Shown: piece after piece, positions 23,669-31,314 of the stretch
How the letters are laid out: the number at the start of each line of letters is the position of its first letter
Position numbering within the stretch: position 1 is the first letter of the stretch
NCBI GenBank assembly: GCA_937873175.1
Contig: CALMVT010000216.1
Location: 1-35,515, forward strand
DNA from: an uncultured Acetobacteraceae bacterium
GTDB lineage: Bacteria > Pseudomonadota > Alphaproteobacteria > Acetobacterales > Acetobacteraceae
DNA: 35,515 nucleotides
Reading direction: 5' to 3'
Translations under genes and position numbers: made by a program
Notes under the pieces: model-generated
What the model was told of the DNA's origin: nothing
The model's database searches: none
What the model saw: the letters and a program-made list of their open reading frames with translations, nothing else

Positions 23669-24940
23669 ATGGCTTGCATGAACATCGAACAGACCGTCCT
23701 TCCGAACGGCCTCCGGGTCGTGTCCGTCAATTTGCCCGGCTTCGACAGCGCCGCCGTCGCCGCTTTCGTCAAGGCAGGCGCCCGGAATGAGACCGAAGCC
23801 AACAACGGCATTGCGCATTTCCTGGAGCACATGGCGTTCAAGGGCACCAAGACGCGCAGCGCCTTGCAGATCGGCGCCGAGATCGAGGTGCTGGGCAGCA
23901 ACATCAACGCCTTCACCTCGCACGACATGACCTGCTACTTCGTGACGGGCTTGAAGAGCACGGTGGCGCAGTCGGTGGCGATCCTGGGCGACGTTCTGAC
24001 GGCGTCCACCTACAACGAATCCGACATCGCGACCGAGAAGGGCGTGATCCTGCAGGAGATCCGCCGCAGCGCCGACAACCCCTCGCACGTCGCTTATGAC
24101 GGCTACGGCCTGACTGCCTACCCCGGGCAGAGCATCGGCCGGCCGATCCTGGGCCGCGCCGCGCTGATCGAGCAGGTGACGCGCGACTACTTCACGGACT
24201 TCGTCGGGCAGAACTACTTCGCCGAGAACATGGTCGTCGTGGGCACCGGCGACTTCAGCCACCAAACGTTTGTCGAGCACGTGGCGGAGCACTTCAGCGC
24301 CCTGCCCAGCCGTGCCGAGCCGGTCACGGTCGCCCCGGCCCAGTATGCCGGCGGGCACATCCGCAACACCGACAAGGACTTCGAGCAGGTGACGATCCTG
24401 CTCGGCCTGCAATCCGTGCCGGAAACTGATCCCACGGTTTGGGCGCACAAGGTGATGGCCCGGGCGCTCGGCGGCGGCATGTCCTCGCCGCTGTTCCAGG
24501 AAGTGCGGGAAAAGCGCGGCCTGGTATACTCGGTGAGCGCCTACTCCGACCACGGCGTGGATCACGGCGAGATGGTGATGTTCGCCGGCACCACGGCGAA
24601 GCACGTGGACGAGTTGCTGACCGTCGCCTGCGGCGAGATCACCAAGGCCACGGCCCATGTCGCGGAGACAGACATGGCGCGGGCGAAGAACTCGCTGCTG
24701 GTCGGCCTGGCCACGGCCAAGGAGCGGCCGTTCAGCCTGGCCCGCGGCATTGCCGGCAGCCTGTTCGAGCACGGCACGATCATGACGCCGGAGGACGCGA
24801 TGCGGAAGGTCGAGGCCGTGACGCTCGACGACGTGAAGGCGGCCGCCCGCATCATGGTCGCGAGCAACCCAACGATTTCGCTCGTAGGTCCGGTGCCGGA
24901 CCAGGACTACCACGGGCAGGTGCGCGCGGCGCTTGCTTAA
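23669..24940 (+). CDS. M16 family zinc metallopeptidase (mitochondrial processing peptidase-like)
   Basis: The start is ATG 23669 or the in-frame ATG 23678; the latter gives MNIEQTVLPNGLRV, the usual family beginning, and 420 residues. Zinc-binding HFLEH is at 47-51 in that numbering, and the third ligand E127 in GVILQEIRR is 76 residues after the motif, as in MPP-beta. The inactive C-terminal half follows with GMSSPLFQEVREKRGLVYSV. No signal peptide is seen, so it is probably cytoplasmic. It is a single-chain enzyme; no partner subunit is adjacent. Substrates are unknown. Confidence 0.93.
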   Translation: MACMNIEQTVLPNGLRVVSVNLPGFDSAAVAAFVKAGARNETEANNGIAHFLEHMAFKGTKTRSALQIGAEIEVLGSNINAFTSHDMTCYFVTGLKSTVAQSVAILGDVLTASTYNESDIATEKGVILQEIRRSADNPSHVAYDGYGLTAYPGQSIGRPILGRAALIEQVTRDYFTDFVGQNYFAENMVVVGTGDFSHQTFVEHVAEHFSALPSRAEPVTVAPAQYAGGHIRNTDKDFEQVTILLGLQSVPETDPTVWAHKVMARALGGGMSSPLFQEVREKRGLVYSVSAYSDHGVDHGEMVMFAGTTAKHVDELLTVACGEITKATAHVAETDMARAKNSLLVGLATAKERPFSLARGIAGSLFEHGTIMTPEDAMRKVEAVTLDDVKAAARIMVASNPTISLVGPVPDQDYHGQVRAALA

Positions 24941-24956
24941 AGGGCGCGCATAGCCC

Positions 24957-24991
24957 GGCGAGATCGGTTACACTTCCGGGCCGATCTCGCC
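24957..24991. terminator. 11-bp inverted repeat after the M16 gene
   Basis: GGCGAGATCGG (24957-24967) pairs perfectly with CCGATCTCGCC (24981-24991) across a 13-base loop. It lies in the 75-bp gap between the M16 peptidase stop and the helicase start. No T-tract follows. It may terminate the peptidase transcript or lie in the helicase leader; function is inferred from position. Confidence 0.45.
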
Positions 24992-25015
24992 CGCCACCAA
25001 GGATTCCCTGTTCCC

Positions 25016-28000
25016 ATGCCAATGCGGTTCTCCTCCGAAGATCTCGGCCGCATATTCGACGCGCGCGCGTTGACCCGGGGCCGCAGCCTGTTGCTGATCG
25101 GCGCCGTCGAGGTCGGGCTGAATGGCGACTTGATCACCGGAGTCGTCGATGACCGCGGCGAGCAGCAAACCGCGACGCTGCAGCCGCGTGAGGATGCGTG
25201 TGAGGACGGAGGACAAGTCGTGTTCAACGCCCGCTGCACCTGTGGGGTCGCGGCCTGCGCGCATCTGGCCGGCACGGCGCTTGCCGCGCTGGAACGCTAC
25301 CCGGCGCTGCGCCGCGTGGCGGCCGCCAGCTTGCTCGACCGCCTGGCCGCGCCGGAAAAGCGCCGCGTGGTGTTCGATTTGGCGCCGAGCCATCCCCCGC
25401 ACGCCGCGGTCGTGGCCACCCGGTTCATCGGGGAAGCCAGCCACAAGGTCGAGGCCGCGACGCCGCGGCAGCTCATGGCCGATCCGTCGGTCGGGGTCGC
25501 GGTCCGCTCCTTGGCCCGCTTGCTCGGCGGCGGCCATTCGACCCGGACCGGCATCGAAGCCGGCCAGCTCCCGGACGTGCTGCAGCAGCTGGTGAGCTCC
25601 GGCCATGGCCGCTGGGCCGCGACCGGCAAGCGCCTGGTCAGCGGCGAGGTCCGCACGTTCGACGCCCATCTGCGCCCCAAGCTGCCGCCCAAGTCCGCCG
25701 TGCTGCAAAGCGAGTTCGGCCCGTGGTACGTCGATGGCGCAACCGGCGCCGTGGGCCGGGTGCGCCTGCGGCGCAAGGCGGCGACGGTCGCCCCCATTCG
25801 CCCGCGGGCCGCCGAGCCTGCGGTCGTCGCCCCGCGCGTCAGCGAGCCGGCCGTTGTCGAGGCGGAGATCACGCCCGTGATCCGGCTGCGCCGCTTGCAT
25901 TGCCCCGACGCCTTTGGCCGCCCGCAACTGCTGGATGCCCTCACGCTCGATTTCGACTATGGCGGCGTGCTGACCGAGGGCGATGATGAGCGGCAATTCG
26001 TCCGCGTGTCCACGGCGGCCGGCCCTTCCTTTGTCCGACGCGACCCGGCGGCCGAGACTGCGGCGTTCGACATGCTTGGCCAGGACGGCTTCACGCAGAT
26101 GCGCGTCGCCGAGGGCCGGTCCGCCAAGGGCCGCCGGGCTTTGGTGTTCGTCGGCCCGGACGCCGCCGAGCGCTGGCACCGCTTCACCGCCCTGCGCCTG
26201 CCCGCGTTGCAGGCGCTCGGCTGGCGCAACATGATCGACGGCAACTTCGGCCCGCGCCTGGTGGAAGCGGTCGGCACCTACGACGTGCAGGTGGCGGACG
26301 CCGGGCCGGGCCGCTTCTCGCTTGATTTCGGCATCGAGATCGATGGCGTGCGCCTGCCCTTGCTGCCGATCCTGAGCCGCTTGATCGAGCGGGGCGGGCT
26401 GGACGCGGCGCAGATCATCGGCGACGAGCTAATCACGACCCTTGATGACGGGCGCGTGGTGAAGCTGCCGGCCGACCGGATGCGCCGGCTGCTGGCCGTC
26501 ATGGGCGACCTGATCGAATCCGCCGGGCGCGTCGCCGATGGGCCGCTGCTGTTGCCGGCGACCGAGGCCGCGACGGTGCTGGAGCTGGAGGAGGTCGTCT
26601 CCACCCGGTTCGAGAACGCGGCCACCATCAGGTCCTATGTCGGCCAGTTCCGCGACGGGGCGGACATCCCCCCCGTCGTGCTGCCCGCCTCCTTCAAGGG
26701 CGACCTGCGCCCGTATCAGAAGCACGGCCTGGACTGGCTGCAGCATCTGCGCGCCCATGGGCTGGGCGGCTTCCTCGCGGACGACATGGGCTTGGGCAAG
26801 ACCGCGCAGACCATCGCGTATCTGGTGTTCGAGCACGCCGCCGGGCGACTTGACCGCCCGGCGCTGATCGTCGTGCCCACCAGCCTGATCAGCAACTGGA
26901 CCGCGGAACTCGGCAAGTTCGCGCCGCACTTGTCCACGGCCGTGCTGCACGGCCTGGACCGGCATCAGCGCCGGCAAACGCTTGAGGGCGTCCACGTCGT
27001 CATCACCACCTACACGCTGTTGGCCCGCGATGTCATGGAGATGAAGGCGCTGCCCTGGCACGTCGTGGTGCTGGACGAGGCGCAGGCAATCAAAAGCCCG
27101 GCGGCCAAGGCCACCCGCGCCGTCTGCCTGCTGGACAGCCGCCACCGCCTGTGCCTGTCCGGCACGCCGATCGAGAACAACCTTGAGGAGTTGTGGTCGC
27201 AATTTGCCTTTCTGATGCCAGGCCTGCTGGGCGACCGCCAGGGCTTCACCAAGCGGTTCCGCACGCCGATCGAGAAGCGTCGCGACGACACCCGGCGCAT
27301 GCAGTTGGTGCGCCGCATCCGCCCGTTCATCCTGCGCCGCACCAAGTCGGAGGTCGCGACGGAGCTGCCGCCCAAGCACACCATCTTGCGCCGCATCACC
27401 CTGGCGCCGGACCAGCGCGAGCTGTACGAGGGCATCCGGGCCATGCTGCACGAACGGGTGCGCGAGCAGGTGGCGGAGCGCAGCCTGGCGCAAAGCCGCA
27501 TCGTGGTGCTGGACGCGCTCTTGAAGCTGCGCCAGGTTTGCTGCGACCCGCGGCTGGTGAAGCTGCCCTCCGCGCGCCTGGTCGAAAACAGCAGCAAGCT
27601 CGATGACCTGCTGGACATGGTGTCCGAGATGATCCCGGAAGGCCGCCGCATCCTGCTGTTCTCCCAGTTCACCTCCATGCTCGACTTGATCAAGCCGCGC
27701 CTGGCCGCGGCGGGCATCCCATTCGTCGAACTGCGCGGCGACACCCGCGACCGCGCCGAGCCGGTGCGCGCGTTCCAGGCCGGGGAGGTGCCGCTGTTCC
27801 TGATCAGCCTCAAGGCCGGCGGACGCGGCCTGAACCTCACCGCCGCCGACACGGTGATCCATTACGACCCCTGGTGGAACCCGGCGGTCGAGAACCAGGC
27901 GTCCGACCGCGCCCACCGCATCGGCCAAACCAAGTCCGTGTTCGTATACAAGCTGATCGGCGCCGACACGGTGGAGGAGCGCATCCTGGAACTGCAGGAA

Positions 28001-28114
28001 CGCAAGGCGGAGCTGGCCAGCATCGCCTTCACGGAGGGCGCCGACCTGTCCGCCCTGGAGCAGGACGACGTGGATTACCTGTTCGGCGCCGACGCCGACC
28101 GCAAGGCGGCCTGA
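25016..28114 (+). CDS. SNF2-family DEAD/DEAH helicase with N-terminal SWIM zinc finger
   Basis: The 1032-residue product is a Swi2/Snf2-type dsDNA translocase. A SWIM-type zinc site ARCTCGVAACAHLAG (CxC...CxH) is near residues 67-82, followed by a long bacterial middle region. The ATPase core starts about residue 560: GDLRPYQKHGLDWLQHLR, Walker A DDMGLGKTAQT (~591), LDEAQAIK (~686) and SGTPIENNLEELWSQ. The C-terminal helicase lobe has LLFSQFTSMLDLI, LKAGGRGLNLTAADTVIHYD and arginine-finger motif SDRAHRIGQTKSV (~965). Such proteins remodel nucleic-acid-protein complexes, for example in transcription or repair; the exact role is unknown. It appears to be a single gene with its own leader. Confidence 0.95.
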   Translation: MPMRFSSEDLGRIFDARALTRGRSLLLIGAVEVGLNGDLITGVVDDRGEQQTATLQPREDACEDGGQVVFNARCTCGVAACAHLAGTALAALERYPALRRVAAASLLDRLAAPEKRRVVFDLAPSHPPHAAVVATRFIGEASHKVEAATPRQLMADPSVGVAVRSLARLLGGGHSTRTGIEAGQLPDVLQQLVSSGHGRWAATGKRLVSGEVRTFDAHLRPKLPPKSAVLQSEFGPWYVDGATGAVGRVRLRRKAATVAPIRPRAAEPAVVAPRVSEPAVVEAEITPVIRLRRLHCPDAFGRPQLLDALTLDFDYGGVLTEGDDERQFVRVSTAAGPSFVRRDPAAETAAFDMLGQDGFTQMRVAEGRSAKGRRALVFVGPDAAERWHRFTALRLPALQALGWRNMIDGNFGPRLVEAVGTYDVQVADAGPGRFSLDFGIEIDGVRLPLLPILSRLIERGGLDAAQIIGDELITTLDDGRVVKLPADRMRRLLAVMGDLIESAGRVADGPLLLPATEAATVLELEEVVSTRFENAATIRSYVGQFRDGADIPPVVLPASFKGDLRPYQKHGLDWLQHLRAHGLGGFLADDMGLGKTAQTIAYLVFEHAAGRLDRPALIVVPTSLISNWTAELGKFAPHLSTAVLHGLDRHQRRQTLEGVHVVITTYTLLARDVMEMKALPWHVVVLDEAQAIKSPAAKATRAVCLLDSRHRLCLSGTPIENNLEELWSQFAFLMPGLLGDRQGFTKRFRTPIEKRRDDTRRMQLVRRIRPFILRRTKSEVATELPPKHTILRRITLAPDQRELYEGIRAMLHERVREQVAERSLAQSRIVVLDALLKLRQVCCDPRLVKLPSARLVENSSKLDDLLDMVSEMIPEGRRILLFSQFTSMLDLIKPRLAAAGIPFVELRGDTRDRAEPVRAFQAGEVPLFLISLKAGGRGLNLTAADTVIHYDPWWNPAVENQASDRAHRIGQTKSVFVYKLIGADTVEERILELQERKAELASIAFTEGADLSALEQDDVDYLFGADADRKAA

Positions 28115-28175
28115 CCCGGCCTGTTGAAATCCGGCAGCGCGGCGTGGCAAAATCGTGCCGGAGGCGGATAGAACC

Positions 28176-29930
28176 ATGCACGGCACGATTCGCGAAAAGG
28201 AGATGAGCGCGCCTGGCACCTTGTCGGCGGGCGGCATGCGTTCGACGCGGCCGGGCTTTGCGGCGCTCATGCAGGACCATGCCGCGGCAAGATGCGCCGC
28301 CCCGCCACCCGCCGCCGCCGACGCCACGCCACGAAGCCTGATCGCGCCCGAGTTCGACGCCGCGCATTACCTGGACAACAACGAGGACGTGCGAAGCTCC
28401 GGCATGGACCCGTTCGAGCACTTCCTGCTGCACGGCGCGGCCGAGCTGCGCAACCCCAATGCCTGGTTCGACACCGGGTTCTACGTGCGCAGCAACGCCG
28501 ACGTGGTGGATGCCGAGGTGAACCCGTTCTGGCACTACCTAGCGCACGGCAAGGCGGAGGGCCGTCAGCCCGCCCCCCGGCGGCAAGCCGAACGCGCGGC
28601 CCTGGCCCAAGCGATGCCGACCACAGCCCGATGGGTCGGCACGCCGCCGGGCGACCCGCCGCAATCGCCCGATGCCCTGCGCGCCGTCGTGGCCGACCGG
28701 CTGGCCAGCGCCGCCGGCCTGGTCGTGTCGGTCAGCCATGACCGCTACACCCATTCCGTGGGCGGCGTGCAGATCCTGGTCTCGGACGAGCAGAGGGCGT
28801 TCAACGCCCGGAACGAAACCTACCTGCACATCGCGCCTGCGGCGGCGCGATTGATGCTGGCGCCCCCCGGGGGCGATCCTTCCATCCACCTCACGATCGA
28901 CGGCGCCTACTGCGGGCTGACCACCTACGCCGACCTGGCGCGGGTTTTGGCCGAGCTGGCGCCCGACATGCCTGCGGCGCGCCGCTTCGTGGTGCATTGC
29001 CTGCTTGGCCACCAGATCGACCCCTTGATCACCCTGCACGCCGCGCTCGGCCCGGCCGCCGCTGTGTTCTGGGTCAACGACTACGAGGCCGCGTGCGTCG
29101 GCTACAACCTGCTGCGCAACGACGTGGCGTTCTGCGGCGGCCCGCCGCCGGGCAGCATGGCCTGCCGGGTTTGCGTGTATGGCGAGGACCGGGACGAGCA
29201 CCTGGCGCAAGTCGGCCGCTTGTTCGCCGCGGTCGCGTTCCACGTCGTGGCGCCCTCGGAAGCGGCGCTGGCCGTTTGGACCGCCGCCGCGCGCCTGCCG
29301 CACGCTTCGGTCCAGGTGCATGAATACGCCCGGGTCCGCCCGGGCGCCTTCCGCCACGGCATGTTAGGCGCTTCCCCGCGCGGCACGCCCGACAACCCGG
29401 TCCGCGTCGGCTTCGTGGGTTACGCCGCAGTGAACAAGGGCTGGCCCGCCTTTGCGCAGCTCGCCGGGGCGCTCGGCGGGCATGCGGGCTATCGGCTGTT
29501 CCATTTCACGGCCCTGGCGGCCGACCCGCCGCTGCCCGGCGTTGAAACCGTGCTGACCAAGGTCCGCCCCGATGCCCGCGGCGCCATGACCGACGCGCTC
29601 GCCGCGGCGTCCATCGACCTTGTGCTGGTCTTGTCGCCGTGGCCCGAAACGTTTTGTCTCGTCGCCTATGAGGCCATCGCCGCCGGCGCGGATGTTGTCA
29701 CCCTGCCCGGAAGCGGCAACGTGACCGACATGGTGCTGGCCCGGGGCCGGGGCCTGGTGATGCCCGACGCCGCCGCGATGGTCGAGTTTTTCACCTCCGA
29801 AGCCGCCATCGCCTATGTCCGCATGTGCGGGGAGCAGGGGTCGGAGATGGGCCGCCTGGAGTCCCGCGGCATGACCGCCACGCTGCCCTTCCCGGACGTG
29901 CCTTCCAATGCGGCACGCCCGGCGGCATGA
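28176..29930 (+). CDS. Glycosyltransferase with N-terminal FDxxxYL repeats (GT-B, GT4-like)
   Basis: The start is ATG 28176 (GGAGG at 28160-28164), giving 584 residues; GTG 28155 is also in frame. Residues ~55-130 hold two copies of a short repeat, FDAAHYLDNNEDV then DPFEHFLLHGAAELRNPNAW, and FDTGFYVRSNADV then NPFWHYLAHGKAEGRQP, known from polysaccharide-related transferases. The C-terminal half is GT-B-like: VRVGFVGYAAVNKGWPAFAQ and the acidic E-x7-E type motif PWPETFCLVAYEAIAAG. It probably adds sugars to a surface polysaccharide or protein. Its TGA overlaps the ATG of the next transferase (ATGA), so the two act as a pair. Confidence 0.85.
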   Translation: MHGTIREKEMSAPGTLSAGGMRSTRPGFAALMQDHAAARCAAPPPAAADATPRSLIAPEFDAAHYLDNNEDVRSSGMDPFEHFLLHGAAELRNPNAWFDTGFYVRSNADVVDAEVNPFWHYLAHGKAEGRQPAPRRQAERAALAQAMPTTARWVGTPPGDPPQSPDALRAVVADRLASAAGLVVSVSHDRYTHSVGGVQILVSDEQRAFNARNETYLHIAPAAARLMLAPPGGDPSIHLTIDGAYCGLTTYADLARVLAELAPDMPAARRFVVHCLLGHQIDPLITLHAALGPAAAVFWVNDYEAACVGYNLLRNDVAFCGGPPPGSMACRVCVYGEDRDEHLAQVGRLFAAVAFHVVAPSEAALAVWTAAARLPHASVQVHEYARVRPGAFRHGMLGASPRGTPDNPVRVGFVGYAAVNKGWPAFAQLAGALGGHAGYRLFHFTALAADPPLPGVETVLTKVRPDARGAMTDALAAASIDLVLVLSPWPETFCLVAYEAIAAGADVVTLPGSGNVTDMVLARGRGLVMPDAAAMVEFFTSEAAIAYVRMCGEQGSEMGRLESRGMTATLPFPDVPSNAARPAA

Positions 29931-30979
29931 GCCGGATCTGCTGCTTCACCAGCTTCACCTACGCTTATCTCGGCCGGGCGCGGACCTTGCTGTCCACGCT
30001 GCGCGCCGCGCATCCGGATTGGGCCGTGTGCGCCGTGGTGGTGGATGAGCCGCCCCCCGGGACGGACGAGGCGGACCTGCTGGCGGGCTTCGACACCGTG
30101 CTGCGCCTGCATGACCTCGGCATTCCGCGGGTGCGGGCCTGGCTGTTCAAGCACGACATTGTTGAAGCTTGCACTGCGGTGAAGGCCAGCGCCATGCTGC
30201 GCCTGATGGATGCGGGGTATGAAGCGGTTGTTTACCTGGATCCCGACATCGCCGTGTTTCATCCACTCGACACCGTGCTGGCAGCGCTGGACGGCGCCGC
30301 GGTCGTGCTCACGCCGCACCAAACCAGCCCGAACCGCAACGCCCGCGTCATGGGGGACAATGAATTGGTTTCGTTGCGGCTGGGCGCTTTCAACCTGGGC
30401 TTCATCGCCGTGTGCAGCCATGGGACGGGGCGGGCCTTTGCGGAATGGTGGGCGGCGCAGCTTCTGCGCGCCTGCTACGACGACCCCGCCGCCGGACTGT
30501 TCACGGACCAGAAGTATATCGACCTGGTGCCCGGCCTGTTTGACGGGGTGGCGATCCTGCGCGACCCCGGCTGCAACGTCGCGAGCTGGAACCTCAGCAC
30601 CCGGCGGCTATCCATCGGCGCCGACGGCGGCATCCGGGTCAACGAGGCCCCGCTGCGCTTCATGCATTTCACCAAGATCAATTCGGTGGGCGACGTCATG
30701 CTCGACCGCTATGCCGGCGACGGCATTGAGGCGCTGGAAGTTTGGAGCTGGTACTGCCGCCAGGTCGCGCGGCGGCAGCCCGCCGCGGTGCCGGACGGTT
30801 ATTGGCATTACGCCGCGTTCAGCAACGGCGTCGCGATCCCGCGGGACGCCCGGCTGCTGTATCGGGATACCCCCGCTCTCCGCGCCGGCGACGACCCGTT
30901 CGATGCGGAGGGGCCATTTTACGCCTGGCTGTCCCAGGCCCAAGAAGGAATGCTTACTCTTCCCGTCAGCGGCGTATAA
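29927..30979 (+). CDS. Glycosyltransferase, GT-A like with DPD motif
   Basis: The 350-residue product begins MSRICCFTSFTYAYLGRART, a Rossmann-type start, and carries a nucleotide-sugar/metal site YLDPDIAVFHPLD (DPD at 105-107). Upstream, WLFKHDIVEACTAVKASAML resembles the helix before DxD in related transferases. ATG 29927 overlaps the upstream stop. The last ~60 codons (from about VPDGYWHYAAFSNGVA) occur again at 32943-33126 beyond the radC-like gene, so the 3' end has been duplicated. The downstream insertion does not interrupt the frame. Acceptor and donor are unknown. Confidence 0.85.
   Translation: MSRICCFTSFTYAYLGRARTLLSTLRAAHPDWAVCAVVVDEPPPGTDEADLLAGFDTVLRLHDLGIPRVRAWLFKHDIVEACTAVKASAMLRLMDAGYEAVVYLDPDIAVFHPLDTVLAALDGAAVVLTPHQTSPNRNARVMGDNELVSLRLGAFNLGFIAVCSHGTGRAFAEWWAAQLLRACYDDPAAGLFTDQKYIDLVPGLFDGVAILRDPGCNVASWNLSTRRLSIGADGGIRVNEAPLRFMHFTKINSVGDVMLDRYAGDGIEALEVWSWYCRQVARRQPAAVPDGYWHYAAFSNGVAIPRDARLLYRDTPALRAGDDPFDAEGPFYAWLSQAQEGMLTLPVSGV
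30792..30975 (+). repeat. Direct repeat, copy A: 3' end of glycosyltransferase gene
   Basis: These 184 bases form the 3' end of the intact transferase gene, stopping just before its TAA. The ungapped copy is at 32943-33126. The first 44 bases are identical in both; the rest differs at roughly one base in seven by hand count. Homology begins and ends abruptly. Confidence 0.9.
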
Positions 30980-31314
30980 GGCGAGATCGAGCGCCAGGGC
31001 TTCGTCCGGGTCAGCGCCGTCCAAGAGCGTGAGGGCGCCCATGCACAATGTCACGCCGGTGCTGGTCAGCAGGTTTGTGCGGGGAATATGCCCCGTTGCA
31101 GCAAAACAGCCCAGGGGCGGGGCGCGACCCTGAAATCGCACGGCCCGAAGCCAAGCCACGGCCCTGGGTAGTTGGCCTGCCTTCAAACAAAAAATGTCTG
31201 CCTTCCCGCTGGGAAGGGCATTATAACAATCTCGTTACCAATACAGAGTTGGCGACCGTAGCAAAGGCTGCATTTGCTGGAGACAATCTTTGCTTCAGCT
31301 TCAATATAGAGTGA
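30980..31314. other. Non-coding junction between transferase and radC-like gene
   Basis: These 335 bp contain no convincing gene. The first ~30 bases (GGCGAGATCGAGCGCCAGGG and on) resemble a stretch inside the Nudix gene near 33222-33250 and may be a fragment of a duplicated copy. Composition then drops to clearly lower GC from about 31180, leading into the radC-like gene. A short hairpin lies at 31201-31217. The promoter of the radC-like gene should be in 31219-31314 (AT-rich, with TTATAACA and AATATAGA), but I could not assign -35/-10 boxes. Confidence 0.6.
31201..31217 (-). terminator. Possible minus-strand terminator hairpin
   Basis: CCTTCCC and GGGAAGG form a perfect 7-bp stem with a 3-base loop. 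Read on the minus strand, the stem is followed by CAGACA and then six T. The T-run does not start at once, which weakens the call. No minus-strand gene needing it is seen; it may have come with the inserted segment. Confidence 0.35.

Noticed and set aside
30608-31186. Minus-strand open frame across the transferase end
   Set aside because: It is mostly antisense to the intact transferase. Only a short EALALDLAL stretch resembles the Nudix protein, and that is reported as a possible scrap.
31048-31314. Plus-strand open frame of 88 codons before the radC-like gene
   Set aside because: No ribosome-binding site, no recognisable motif, and it crosses the composition change at ~31180; it looks like chance.
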